DNA of 64,000 bases from Epiperipatus broadwayi (Eukaryota; Onychophora; Udeonychophora; Euonychophora; Peripatidae). The stretch lies in contig JAQFVV010012531.1 in assembly GCA_028023455.1 (NCBI GenBank), positions 2,358,001 to 2,422,000 of the forward strand. The letters run 5' to 3'. Position 1 is the first letter of the stretch. Each line of letters starts with the position of its first letter. The notes under the pieces were generated by a model. It searched no databases, had not been told where the DNA came from, and saw nothing but the letters and a program-made list of their open reading frames with translations. Both the position numbers and the translations under genes were made by a program. Of the stretch, positions 22,559-36,161 are shown piece after piece.

Positions 22559-25500
22559 AAAAGTATAATGATCGGGTGTTGAAGAAATAGAGACTTAGAG
22601 GCAGTTATTCATAATAAAATTTTTATCTATTACATAGAATCAATATTTTTGCACATTTTGAAAGTTAATTCTTTTATTCACCAATTATCTAAAGGGTGTA
22701 GTATTTTTGACTCAATTTTCAAATATTCATTCAGGATCAAATTTGAAATCACCTGCCTCACATTAATACTCTTTGTTCTCTTTCAAAAAATCATTTCTAA
22801 TCCCAGGTTCTATATTATTGAGGGAATGTTGTAGTTGAAATGACTTATTATTTTTGCATTTGATAAAAGTTTTAAATTAGCAAGATGAATTAGTAGATAT
22901 AAGCTTAGAAGACAAATTACTGAATAAGTTATTCCCTATCTTTAGTGTAGGTTTGTACTCCATGTTACTCACCTACACAACATCAATATAAAAAGTTTTT
23001 CAATATCCCTTCAAGATTGAGCAGATTGGAGTAAATGCCTATATGACTGGTACATCAGATGGGTTAAAAAGAACCACAATGCCTGAAGCCTCAGGCCAAT
23101 GTAGAGACAAGTACTACTTTGTTTCAAATCTGTCCCCATCAATCTTCATATCCACATGATGGTTGAAAATTGCCCTATAATAGTTGGATTTTTTCCCTCT
23201 TAAGAAAATTGTAAATAATGGTACTGGTGTGCCAATCAGAATCACATTACGTTTTTCAACATATTTTTTTGTTTTGTTGCCATTGTTGTTGAAGTGAATT
23301 TAGTCAAACTATTATTATTTAATTGGAAAGTTGTGGTCTCCAAGTATTAGTAAAAAAAATATATACATCTTTTTTTTGGTTAAGGAGAAGAATATCATAT
23401 ATTTTTTTTTAAAAAAAACCCACCATACATATCTAAAAAAAAAAAAAAAAGAAAGATTCATTCTTTCTATTATATAAAATTTCATTTATTAGCAAAGGAT
23501 AACAATTTTTATTATTTAATTTATAAAATATAAACTTCCTTTTTTTAAAGTTGGGTCAAGAAAATGTTCTGAAAATTTTTTATTTGTCTATAATTTTTGT
23601 TTGATTTTGATACAAATTTTTTGCTGTTATAATTATTTCATTCTTATTTATTCACCTTTTGTGGTATATATGTTTATTCATGATTTTAAAATTTGGCAAT
23701 GGTGGTGGTTTTCGAGGATAAAGAAATTATACGAATCATTGTAAAAATCTTAATTTATATTCTAAAAAATTTTTGTTGGAAAATATTAATATTTAAAAAT
23801 AATATATATTAACAAATTTATTTGTTTATTTTCAAATATAAATGGCTAGATTTGCACAGAACATATATATTTAACCACTGTAAAATATTAAGATTTTATT
23901 GAAGATCGATAATTATGCTAACAACAGAGTTAAAGTTAATGGTGTGTGAAAGTGTAAGTTAGATGCCATAGTAACTGGGGAGATTATTATTGATAATTAC
24001 CATTAGAAGAAAAATAACAAAGTTTGCTGCCATCAATTCTTTCATTTTTCTTTGAGATCTGATGTAATTCCAAAACTTTATCTGGGTCAGTTGCTCTCTG
24101 GGAAATTTCATTCCCCCTGTTTAATTCTTTTCAACAATTACCATTTGTAGGAAGAAAGAGAAATCACCAACAGGCATGCCTTTGGAGAGAAATCACTAGG
24201 AAAATGAATAACTAGTCCTATCCTGGAAACCAACTTAGAGATTATCTAAGACATCGGAAATAACTCATCTTCCATTGGTCTATCTCAGCCTAACCAGGAC
24301 AAGGGGATACTTTGAGAAAATCAACTTCAAATGTTTTCAGAATTCATGCTTTTGTCATTAGAGGACATTTTACACATTGATTCAATCCATGTAAGGATAC
24401 ATAAAGATGTATCTGATAACTCAATTTTTAAAGAAAAAAGATATTAAATGTTAATGGATATGATCTTTTTCTTTAAATTAAAGCGTATACAATTGATTTT
24501 AAATTTTGATTTATCAAGATAAATAATAAAACATTAGGTATCATTTATTTGTTTTAATTTATATGCATTATTTATGAATGCTATATACATAGTCCACAAT
24601 GAATGTTTACATTAAATTTATTATTGTTTGTTTTCACAGGAATCATTTATAAGCATATGCATAATGTAGTTATTATTGTTAAAATTTATTTTTCTTTCAG
24701 GAAATAATTTATAGCTTCATCATAAGATGTTTGAAAGGTGGACCATTATATAGATATTATATATATATATATATATCATGTGTGTATTTCTTTATATGTA
24801 AGACTAAGAGTTTTTTTATGCATGAAAGTTTAGTATACACATATGTATAGGGAGAGTATAGTTTAATGATAGACTCATTAAATTCTCAGAATTAACTGTG
24901 ACATAGTTGAATATATTAATTCTCTTGTAGATCATTAATCTAAGGAGTTGGCATTTGTTTTTTAAAAGAGAAATATAGTTCCAAAGAGAAGAAAGGGTGT
25001 ATCCATATTTAGCACAGTATGAGGAGAATGTTAATATTCTTTAATTGAAAAGTTAATGTGATCCTACCTTGAAAAATGTATCTATGATTTTGAACAATAC
25101 TATTTTAAGAAAAGATTATTATTATTATTTATCTAATATTGCATTTTCCTTATATTAAAGAATAAGTGGTCCTCACTTAGATATACACATCACAATATAA
25201 TTAACAAATGTGAATATGAATGATATTGAAATCAATTGAAAACTTATAAAAGAAATAGACATTATATGTTGTTTGATTATCACTATTGCCATTTTTAAAA
25301 GAATAAATATAAATCATAATAAAAGATATGTCACTTGTTTTATTTAAAGTGACTATGAATTATTTAATTTTTTATCACTTATCAGTATATGAAATCATTG
25401 TGCAATAATTGATGTTAATTTAATTATTATTTTTTCTACCCTGAGAACATTTAAATGCTCGTGATTACTTGCACAAACACTTACAAATTGGAGTATTGTT

Positions 25501-25790
25501 TAACATTAAGAATTTTAGAAGTATTAATAAATAACTTGTAGTTAGTCATTTTCAAATATAAATCAGATTCAATAAAATACTCCCTTTGTTCTATTTTATA
25601 TTTTGGTGAATAATCAAATTTCACTAGTTATGCTAAACACTGAGAGTAGGTTAATTAAGTGTTGAGAAGTTGTAGCGTTGAATATGTTCTTTTGTTTACG
25701 TTATGAGTTCAGTTGATGTAATCATAAGGTATTATTCCAAAAGCTAGCCCATTATTATACTAACTGTAATAAATTTGGATATATAATTCA
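22559..25790. other. AT-rich DNA, no gene seen
   Basis: No gene was recognised. A less AT-rich part at 24050-24330 has no frame. A (TA)n run sits near 24755. Long A and T runs near 23400-23450 may be ends of old retroposons. Confidence 0.4.
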
Positions 25791-25799
25791 AAATTTATT

Positions 25800-26960
25800 A
25801 TTCCCTATTTATTTATTACGTAAGTAAAATGCCATTTTCTGTAATGATGATCCAAAGGTTTAGGATTTAGAAAATTAACAAATTTACTCTCTCTCTCATC
25901 CCAGTTTTATGCTGTTTCAATTTGAAGTATTGGTTTATTTATATTTTATTATTACCATTTGGAAGTCATAATTCATAGGGCATACTGAAGTCTCTCTTCA
26001 TCAACCCTTAGTACTTACACATACTATTACATTTTGTCACCCAAACTATGGGGCATTTGTTTGGTTAGCGAGCTTAGCTCAGCTAAAAGATGTAACATTA
26101 CATTTTGAAATCCAGCATGGGGCACTTGTTGGGTTAACCAGCTTAGCTCAGTCAAAAAATATACTATTATAATATATATCAATAAATATTTCTGCTACAA
26201 GTTAATATATATACCCTTTATGGATATATCATATTTAGTATGTATACAAAATTGTTTAACCTTTTTTTTTTATTTTGGAAAAAAAAAATTTAATAAACAA
26301 AAGTTTAGCAAAACTATATTGTAAACTAATTTTCTTATTTTAACTTAAATGAAACTAAGAAAATTGTGTGCATTATTTAAAACATTGAATTTCTAACAAT
26401 TTTTAAATTTGATATCAAAAGATTAAAAATGCCCCCTCCACTCTTTCATATCTATGAAACTAGATTATCTATCTAAAATATTATTGTACCCTGTCACTTT
26501 TAACAAATTATATGGAATTTAAATCTATTAAAATTCAATTTTAAATATAACTTTAAATTGAATGCAAAAAAATCTTTATACTGTCCTTTTGTGAGCCTTA
26601 CTTAAAACATTAAAATTCTAAGAACAATTTTTAAATTTGAAATCAAAATGTTAAAAACTTTGCCGCCCCCTGTTGCATATCTAAGAAACTAGATCAATCC
26701 CATATTGCTTTGCCTGGTATTTCTTACTTCTGTACCAAATTTGAACTAATTCAATTGGATTTCAATCTATTAAACCTTGATTTTAAAATTGTATTCTAAC
26801 TTAAATAATAAGTGATTCCAAAAGTTTACAAACAAACATACCAACAAAGTAACAGATATTCTAACTTAAATAAAAGCATTTAAAAGGGAATACATTAATA
26901 ATACTCTTGATAGTTTAAAAAGAGGTTGTAAAACCACAACTTCCCCCATCTTCTTTGAGA
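25800..26960. repeat. Dispersed repeat R1, copy 2
   Basis: 25806-26035 repeats the 19541-19760 block. Two copies of a roughly 70-base unit with GGGGCA(T/C)TTGTT and GCTTAGCTCAG follow (26050-26160). 26160-26960 then matches the later parts of the copies near 34300 and 62500, ending with AATAAAAGCATTTAAAA. No coding potential. Confidence 0.65.
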
Positions 26961-27125
26961 TTTTAAGTAAATTTGACAACAAAAGTTTTGCTTTCTGACA
27001 CTATTTCTACTGATACCTTATTTTACATTTCAATAAATAAAAATTGCAAGTATATACCAAATAAAAATATTGAAGAACACACTGTAGCACTCCTAAAACA
27101 TCAGAACCTTTTAGGTACCCATAAA

Positions 27126-27127
<2 letters not shown>

Positions 27128-27175
<48 letters not shown>

Positions 27176-27205
27176 AAAGCAGCAGCAGCAGTAGTAGTAG
27201 TAGTA

Positions 27206-27240
<35 letters not shown>

Positions 27241-27242
27241 TA
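27128..27242. repeat. Compound trinucleotide microsatellite
   Basis: About 16 units of GTA are followed by about 4 of AGC, 6 of AGT and 14 of AAT. The tyrosine-run frame on the other strand (27101-27313) is this repeat translated, not a gene. Confidence 0.97.
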
Positions 27243-27310
27243 TTTATAAAAAATGTTACATTTAATTTGAGGAGTAATTCACTAAAAACCAAAATATATT
27301 TTTTTTCTTC

Positions 27311-27376
27311 CATTGTATTTCTTGAAATAAAAGTGGAGGGACCATTGTATTTCTTGAAATAAAAGTGGAGGGAAGC
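27311..27376. repeat. Tandem duplication of 33 bases
   Basis: CCATTGTATTTCTTGAAATA and the following AAAGTGGAGGGA occur twice in direct succession with no difference seen. Confidence 0.9.
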
Positions 27377-27390
27377 ATCTAAAAATTAAA

Positions 27391-29415
27391 TTTCTTCAAC
27401 CACAAGTTGGGTTTATATAACTAACTTAAAATCTCGTCCCCTCTCTTATATTTCAGATTAAATGTATCAACCCAATTGTGGTTGAAGAAAAAAAAATATT
27501 TGTTTTTAATGCATTATTGGTGACTGAATTAATTTATTTATTTAATCTCTGGTGCCCACACATTTTATTTCAAGCTAAATATAGCAAACCAACTTGTCAA
27601 AAAAAAAAAATTTTTAGTTTTGTAGTGCTTTATTGGTGATGGAATTAATTTATTTAATTTATGAACACCCACCAATTTTTAATGCATTACTGATAACTGG
27701 TAATTAATTTAGGAATATCCATGAACTTATTTCAAGTTAAATATACCTACCCAAATTGTGATCAAAGAAAAAAAAATTGGTGACTGAATTAATTAATTTA
27801 TGAACACCCACCACTTTTATTTCAAGTTAAATATAACAACATTATAATCAAAGAAAAAAATTATTTTTTCATTTTTAGTGCAATACTGGTGATTGAATTA
27901 ACTTATGGCTGTTCATGACATTTATTCAACTTAGATATACGAAGTCAAATTGTGATGAAGAAAATATTATTTTTTGGTTTTCAGTGCATTGATTACTATA
28001 TTAAATAATTCATGGATACCTATCATTTTTATTTTGTTAAATATACCAATTTAAACTGTAGTTATTTTTTAGTGCATTACTGGTAACTGAATTAATTTAT
28101 TTAATTTATGAATGTCCACCACCTTAAACATACCAACCAAAATAGTCATCAAAAATATTTTTAGCTTTGTAGTGTACTACCAGAGACTGAATTTTTTAAT
28201 TTATTTAATTTATGAATGCATACCAGTTTTCAGTACTTATAACTGAATTAATTTAAGAATACCCATGACCTATTTCAAGTTAAAATCCTAATCCAAATTG
28301 TTGGTCACAAAAAAAAAAGATTTTTTTTTTTTTTTGGTTTTTAGTGCATTATTAGTGACTACATTAATTTACAAACACTCAACAGTTTTTGGCATATTAC
28401 TGATAACTGAATTAATTAATTTATTGAATCTATGGCTGCCCATCACATTTATTTCAAACCAAATAGGGATTGATTGATGGAATTACTTTATGGATGCCCA
28501 TATATCAACCCAAATTGTGATCAAAAATATATGTACATGTGGTTTTTACAGCACTACTGGTGATCCATCATTTTTATTTCAAGTTAAATATACAAATCCA
28601 AATTGTGGTTAAAGAAAAAATTCTTTTTATTTTTTATTTTTAGTGAATTATTAGTCATCAAATTAATTTATGAATGCCCATCATTTTTATTTCAAATGAA
28701 ATATATCAACCCAAATTGCAGATGCAGAAAAATATTATTTTTTAGGATTTTGGTACAGTAAAGATAACTGAATTAATTAATTTATTTGATTTATGGATGC
28801 CCTCCATCTTTATTTCAAGTTAAATATACCAATTCAAATAGTCATCAAGAAAAAAGTATTTTTAGCTTTGTAGTGCATTACTGGGGATTGAAAAAATATA
28901 TTAATTTAATTTATGGACATCTAGACATCCATCACCATCTAGTGCATTACTAATCACTAAATTAATTAATTTATAAATGGCCAACGTTTTTATTTCAAGT
29001 TTAAATATACAAAGCCAAACTGTACTCAAAGAAAATATATATATATTTTTGGTTTTTAGTGCATTATTGGTGACTGCATTATTTTATTCATGGACACTCA
29101 TCACTTCCGATTGCATTACTGGTGACTGAATTCATAGATTTATGCATGCCCATGATATTTATTCCAATTTAAATATAGTAACTCAAATTGTGATCAAACA
29201 AAAAAAGTTTTTTCATTTTTAGTGAATTATTGGTTATTGAATTAATTAATTCATAGATGCCCTGACTTTTATTTCAAATTAAATACACTAACCAAATTGT
29301 GGTCAAAGAAAAAACAATTTTTGGTTTCAATGCATTTTTGGACAACCACCATTTTTATTTCAAGTTAAATATGCTGACTTAAATTATAATCAAAGAAAAT
29401 TATTTTTGGGTTTAT
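27391..29415. repeat. Degenerate tandem array of about 100-130-base units
   Basis: Units repeat the order: CAAATTGTGGTCAAAGAAAA, a T-rich run, TTTTTAGTGCATTACTGG, TGACTGAATTAATTTA, TGGATGCCCACCA, TTTATTTCAAGTTAAATATA. Roughly fifteen recognisable units are present, all diverged and many with deletions. The first unit (27391-27495) is still palindromic, with arms like the R1 palindrome (TTCTTCAACCACAAGTTGGG). The array thus seems to have grown from that element. No coding frame. Confidence 0.85.
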
Positions 29416-29420
29416 AATAA

Positions 29421-31291
29421 CAGAAACACAGGCTTATTATATACCTGTGTCTATATATGTAATATACAGGGTATATGAGAATCGACTTTGACACAACCCA
29501 CCATGCTCCATACTATCTCATAACACTGATATACTTGAACACATATATGTTGAAAAGACAAATAATCATCAATATATGTATTTCATGCTAAACCAGCAAT
29601 CATCAATTGGTCCAGATTATCATCTCTACACATATATGCTATAAGTGCTCAGATATATATTGATAGCCAAACCTCATACTTTAATGGACAGGCTTCAATC
29701 TACTCCACACTCCAACTCCTCAACCGTCCATCCAATTGAAAATCTGATTATGGAATGCTCAAAGGCCACCCTGAGACTGAGATTCTTGTCACACCCATGT
29801 AGACTTAAAGTCAATCTGACCCCTCATGTACAGGACATAATCCATTTAATACATATACAAGGGATAGGCAGACATCTCTATTATGTAATAACAGAAACAC
29901 AGGCTTATATATCTGTGTCTATATATGTAATATATAGGGTATACGAGCACAGACTTTCACACGACCACCACTCTCCACACTATCTCATAACACATACACT
30001 TGAACACATATATGTTGAAAAGATAAATAATTACCAATATATGTATTTCATGCTAAATCAGCAATCATCAGTTGGTCCAGATTACCATCTCTACAAATAT
30101 ATGCTATAAGTGCTCAGATATATATTAAGATAGCCAATCCTCATACTTTAATGGACAGGCTTCAATCTACTCCATACTCCAACTCTTCAACTGTCCATCC
30201 AATTGAAAATCTGATGATGGAATGCTCAAAGGCCACCCTGAGACTGAGATTCTTGTCACACCGATGTTGACCTAAAGTCAATCTGACCCCTCATGTACAG
30301 GACATAATCCATTTAATACATATACAAGGGATGGGCAGACATCTCTACTATGTAATAACAGAAACACAGGCTTATTATATACCTGTGTCTATATATGTAA
30401 TATATAGGTTACATGAGCACAGACTTTCACATGACCCACCACTCTCCACACTATCTCATAACACTGATACACTTGAGCACATAGTTGAAAAGATAAATAA
30501 TCACCAATATACGTATTTCATGATTACCATCTCTACACATATATGCTACAAGTGCTCATATATATATCAAGATAGCCAAACCTCATACTTTAATGGAAGG
30601 CTTCAATCTACTCCACACTCCAACTCCTCAACCGTCCATCCAATTGAAAATCTGATGATGGAATGCTCAAAGGCCACCCTGAGACTGAGATTCTTGTCAC
30701 ACCAATGTTGACCTAAAGTCAATCTGACCCCTCATGTACAGGAAATAATCCATTTAATACATGTACAAGGGATGGGCCGACATCTCTACTATGAAATAAC
30801 AGAAACACAGGCTTATTATATACCTGTGTCTATATATGTAAAATATGGGTTACATGAGCACAGACTTTCACATGACCCACCACTCTCCACACTATCTCAT
30901 AACACTGATACACTTGAACACATATATGTTGAAAAGATAAATAATTGCCCATATACATATTTCATGCTAAACCAGCAATCATCAGTTGATCCAGATTACC
31001 ATCTCTACATGGATATGTTACAAGTGCTCAGATATATATTAAGATAGCCAAACCTCATACTTTAATGGAAGGCTTCAATCTACTCCACACTCCAACTCCT
31101 CAACCATCCATCCAATTGAAAATCTGATGATGGAATGCTCAAAGGCCACCCTGAGACCAAGATTCTTGTCACACCCATGTTGACATAAAGTCAATCTGAC
31201 CCCTCATGTACAGGACATAATCCATTTATACATATACAAGGGATGGACAGACATCTCTATTATGTAATAACAGAAACACAGGCTTATTTAA
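29421..31291 (+). repeat. Satellite array, four head-to-tail units of 441-471 bases
   Basis: Units begin CAGAAACACAGGCTTAT at 29421, 29892, 30359, 30800 and 31271 (last one partial), giving lengths of 471, 467, 441 and 471. The third lacks about 26 bases around the GCTAAACCAGCAATCATCAG block. The units are very similar to each other, so the amplification is fairly recent. The three open frames across the array (29645, 30331, 30772) repeat the same phrases and are products of the repeat, not genes. A single inverted copy lies at 7395-7753. Confidence 0.96.
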
Positions 31292-33299
31292 TCTTTCAAT
31301 ATTTATATCATAAAATGTATTGTATTAATTCTAATTTATTATATTAATTTTAAAAAAAAATAGATTTAAAAATACTTTATTATAAGTTATATTTATTTTA
31401 AAAAAATAACTTCAAAACTTTCCTTGTAATTGAATCAGTTTGTAAATATACCCAATTACAAATGTAAGACTGATTTTTTTAAAATAAAACCATTTATATA
31501 AAAACTAGCCAATCTTACAAACTTTGTTATTTCTCAGAAAATGAGTTTAGTTGCAAACTAAAACAAGGATGGAAACCTGCTCAAACTGTCATTATTTAAT
31601 GATTGGCAAGCCTGACACCTTACAATAGACCATTTAAAGACTGATTTATCTACATGTAACAATTAATTAAATAATTAACATAATATACAATTATAGTGCT
31701 TAATGTAAATAAGATTCAAGCCTATTCTTATATGTTTTGTGATGTAAAAACTTGATACAGATGACAAAAGATGTTCCCTTGAATTTTCCCATGAACCTTT
31801 ATTACTATTGTTCATAATTCAGAATTTGAGTATTATATAAAATCTTATATCTTAATTATATAATATGCTAATATAGAATGCTTAAATACTCTCATTCATA
31901 AACTACTTGCATGTATAAGGATTATAAAATATTAAAAAAAAACTAGGTAATGTTCAATGACAAAAAAAAGCTAAACTTAGTCATTGGCTCAGACCTATGG
32001 AAGTATGATATCTGTCTTATAAAGACTGCATTCTATCCCAATTACTATTTTAGTTTTTACAAATGTAAACTGGCATTCATATAATGAATTTGGATTAATC
32101 TGGGATCTTAATTCTTTAACTAATAATAACTAGATACTTTTTTACCAACCACTATTATTGAAATACTATCTTGGTAAGTGGTGGATTGGAGTCTTGATTA
32201 AAACTTACCCATAAAAAATAAAAATAGATTGATAGTAATGAATTCTAATAAATTAAAAACAATAAAAATTTAGAACAAATTACTAATGCAAATGGCAACA
32301 ATAGATAAAATCAATCATTAAATTAAATTTAAGATAGATTGTTTTCATCAAAAAAAGCTTAATACAAAGAAGAAAATATGGCAATTGCATGGGGGAGGGA
32401 GGGTTTGTAATATTCTGCAACTGTTTACTTATGAATCTAAGATTTAATGGAAGAGCAATAAAGACTACAGACAGATCATATCATAAAATATGTGCATAAG
32501 TATATGTCAGAATTAATTATAAGGGATTAAAAATGAATTATATAGATGGAAGAGATTAAATGAATATATTGAGAGAAAATGACACTAAATGAGACATTAT
32601 TAGAAAAAGTAACAATAAAAGACTAATTGAAGTTAAAGAAAGACATGAAAAAATTTGATGACTATTATATTTCAATGTACTTGTATATATAAATTGGTAT
32701 AAATATTAAAAATACATGTAGACTACTGTGAGTTCCAAATTTTTACTTTTATCATACGAATATTTCTATCAACCATCATAAATAGTATATATGCATCATA
32801 ATAAATTTGCTATTTGCTCTAACATGTATATGTTACAATCACTGCAATAATACACCAAAAATAGAAAATCTCAAATCAGTAATATACATATATTTAATTT
32901 TAATTACAATATTTAACAGAAGTCACACTGTCAACCCCTACAATTATTCTTAAATAAAATAGTGATACAGTTCTGGTTAATTTAAATTTTGATACTGTTT
33001 CTTCATTCACAAATGATAATCACAATGCATTGTACCTTTTTAATTATGGTTTCCTATAAAAAGGATTTAATATGCATTAAGTATATTGAAAGCCATAATA
33101 TTTCAGTACATCAGGGTAAAAGTGAAATAAATATACTATGACAGAAGAAATACTATTAGTTATGTATCTTATACTTAAGCAATTTTTACTATTAGAACCT
33201 TCATGCCATCTATTATGTATAATATACAAGTACTGCCATAAAAGTGCATCATTTGCATAAATGTATTTTTGCTTATATGTTTTAGCAATCACATTATTA
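31292..33299. other. AT-rich DNA, no gene seen
   Basis: No gene, RNA gene or repeat family was recognised. Confidence 0.4.
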
Positions 33300-34600
33300 G
33301 ATGAGAGAATTTTTTTTATATTAAACCTTTTATTGACTGTACACTAAAAAATAATTGTTTCTTCAACCAAAATTGGAGTATTTGGATTTAATTTTAAATA
33401 AAAGCATGGGGTGGAAGGAATACTTCTGGATCCCCTCCCCCCATGCTTACATTTCAAAATAAATCTAAATACTCCAATTGTGGTTGAAAAAACAATTATT
33501 TTAGATAAAAGCATTTAATATATAAAAAAATTATGTATTATTTTTAAATTTTTAGTATTGGCACAGTAAATAAAAAGGTAAAATTATATTGTACTTTAAA
33601 TTGACTTGACACTTATAGTTGATTATCACTAGATATTTCAGCTGTGATAAAAAGTTTCCCCTTCATATATATATATATATCATATTTAGTGTGTATATAG
33701 AAATACATGTGTATATATTGTTAATTAACTTCCTTTATTAACTATAATTTTATTTTAAATCAATATCACATATATAGTATATGTAAGTCATTTTAAATTC
33801 CTGCAATAAATTAATATATATATTCTTAATATATAAATTATTTTATACTCCTAATGTTGTTATATTTAGGATATGTACATAATTATATATGTATAATAAA
33901 TCAGTAACTAAGTTTTCTATTTAAATTGATAGATTTATTTTAAAACAATTGTTTTTAAAAAAAATGCTAAAGAAAAATTCACATTTTTTAAAAATTTTTC
34001 ATGACAGTTTTAAAATGTGATTTTTCTAGTTTATCTTTTAAAAAAAACAATTGTTTTAAAATAAAAATAAAAATTTTAAATAGAAAACTTAATTATTGAT
34101 TTATTATACATATATAATTATGTACACATACTAAATATGATATATACATTGAGAGTTTAAAATGATTTTTAAAATGTTATCAAACTAAAAGAAAAAAATT
34201 TAAACTGCCTTCTCACAACCATTAAATTAAAACAAATGAAATTTCTAAAAATAATTGTTAACTGCAAAATGTAAAATTATTTAAATATTTTTCATATTTT
34301 CCCCACTCTGTTCCACATCTATCAAACTAGTCAACATACTGTTCCACAACTACCAAACTAGTTAGCATACTAAAAAGAGACTGTTTCAAATGAATTAGGA
34401 TGATATAACTTACTTATATATCAATTTTCAAGCAATTCTATTGAATTTAAATATATTAAACTTTGATTTTAAAATTTAATTCTAACTTGAAAAAGATCAA
34501 AAATAAGCAAACAAAAAGATTTCCAAAATCAATAAAAGCATTTAAAAAATAAATAAATAAATGCATATATGTTCATAATCTAGGCAATGTAAAAAGCAAA
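33300..34600. repeat. Dispersed repeat R1, copy 3, with two palindromes
   Basis: A first palindrome (about 33357-33503) has arms TTTCTTCAACCAAAATTGGA and inverted TCCAATTGTGGTTGAAAAAA around a C-rich centre. The shared block GGCACAGTAAATAAAAAG and the CACTAGATATTTC block follow. A second, longer inverted repeat has arms at about 33858-33994 and 34013-34147 (TACATAATTATATATGTATA and AAAACAATTGTTTT in both). The copy ends with AATAAAAGCATTTAAAAAAT. Confidence 0.75.
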
Positions 34601-35282
34601 ATGAGAAAAAGAAATTCACTGCCAACAAACTATTGGCAGTAATTTAATAATAGGGTTCATTTTATATTTGTCACTGGAATTAATGAAATTTTATTTAATA
34701 CAGAAAAAATTGTATTGGGTATAAAATAGACTTGACCAAGTGTGCAGAAAAACATTCAAATGTAAATGTAAGCTATAAATTTTATTTTATTTTAAATGAA
34801 TAATCATTTTTTAACAATATGTTTTGATAAGTTCCCATTTAATTTTATTTAACTAAAAGTAATGTTTGAAAACAAAATTCATTATAAAATTAACAATCAA
34901 TAAATTAATTTTTTTTTTACTTAACAATTTTTTAAGTCTTTAATAAATTCCCATTTAAGTGACTAAATGTCCATTTAATTGATTTAGTGCAATAGTAGAG
35001 TGCTGAACTGGAGTCCAAAATCTGTCAGTCATTTTAAAATATTAGGTCTGAATGAGATCAATAAGATGATAATCATTCAACTAAGAACTGTTTCACAACT
35101 AAGCAGCAATTAACTAATTTTCCAAAACATGACAATAAATGTGTATAAGATGTGACACAAAATAATGCAATCCCTTCATATATTTATAAATGTTTAGACT
35201 GTGCCTTGATACCAGAAATATGGAGGTTTTATAATCAAATAAGTTACAAAAAAATAGATTATCACACATTAATAAAAGAACA
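34601..35282. other. AT-rich DNA, no gene seen
   Basis: No feature was recognised. The 5' boundary of LINE copy B may lie somewhere in this stretch. Confidence 0.35.
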
Positions 35283-36161
35283 ATGTTTAGTATAATAAAA
35301 GAAAAAGTTAAGCAGACGCTTACCATAAAAGAGCTAAGATATATCTCAATTGAAGATATTGATTCTAAAATATTAGGTAGAATATTATTGAAAAGATTAT
35401 ATAGGTTGATAAATAAAGAACTATCAACTGCACATTATGCTACAAAAATGAGAGCAGTAAATGCTGTTTTGAAAATTCAAGAAACAAGTATGTCAGAGAA
35501 TTAAAATTGACAGAATATTTTGCAATGAAAATTGATTTTAAATCAGCTTTTGATTTGGTAAATTTGACATATTTACTTAAAGCCCTAAAGAAATTTCTAC
35601 CAAAACATAGATATTTAGCTCAAGCAATAGAGAACTATATTAAAAACAATATATTATCAATGAAGAACTAAATGGTCATAGATATTGAAAACCAAGTATC
35701 AGGTTTTTATCTTTCTCATTTAGGTGGGAAAATAACATTCAAATTGTTATGAATAACCTGGATAGTTTTCAAAGAAAGACAGAATTCTCTATACAGTCAT
35801 TAAAATCTGCAACTTGGCAACTAGCTAAAAGTAGAAAGATTCCATCTGAATACCAGACAAACTCCATTATTGCTTTTATGAATCCCACTTTATATGTCAA
35901 AGAAAGTATGAATCTATATCTAAATAAGTTGGCAATTGACAAAATCAATAAAATTAAATCTTTCTTATTAGTTACGCTTTATGAAATTACTAAAACAAGA
36001 ATTTTTAATGCACCTTGGATGAATGTTTTCAATATAACAATAAAATTGAATCAGATAGCAAGGAACTATATTTGGGGGAAATCTTCACATCTAATATCAA
36101 TTTCAATATTAAGATTACCAATTACTAAAGGAAACTTCAATCTTATTGATCCAAAATTATA
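35283..36161 (+). pseudogene. L1/Tx1-like LINE copy B, reverse transcriptase (left piece)
   Basis: The first frame holds an 'RPISL..DYKILAKILA'-type block (LRYISIEDIDSKILGRILLK). Next comes the palm motif KIDFKSAFDLVN, with the first catalytic Asp, around 35530. The YxDD box is not found. The reading jumps from GFYLSHLGGK to QRKTEFSIQSLKSATWQL, so an internal deletion removed it. The end reads IWGKSSHLISISILRLPITK and then NFNLIDPKLYV, where the Gypsy LTR begins. Enzyme role: target-primed reverse transcription. Copy A has the same C-terminal wording. Confidence 0.85.

Noticed and set aside
27101-27313. Open frame with long tyrosine runs
   Set aside because: It is the GTA/AAT microsatellite read on the minus strand.
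29645-31047. Three similar open frames that look like a gene family
   Set aside because: They are the same satellite unit translated in tandem, and start and stop positions follow the repeat.
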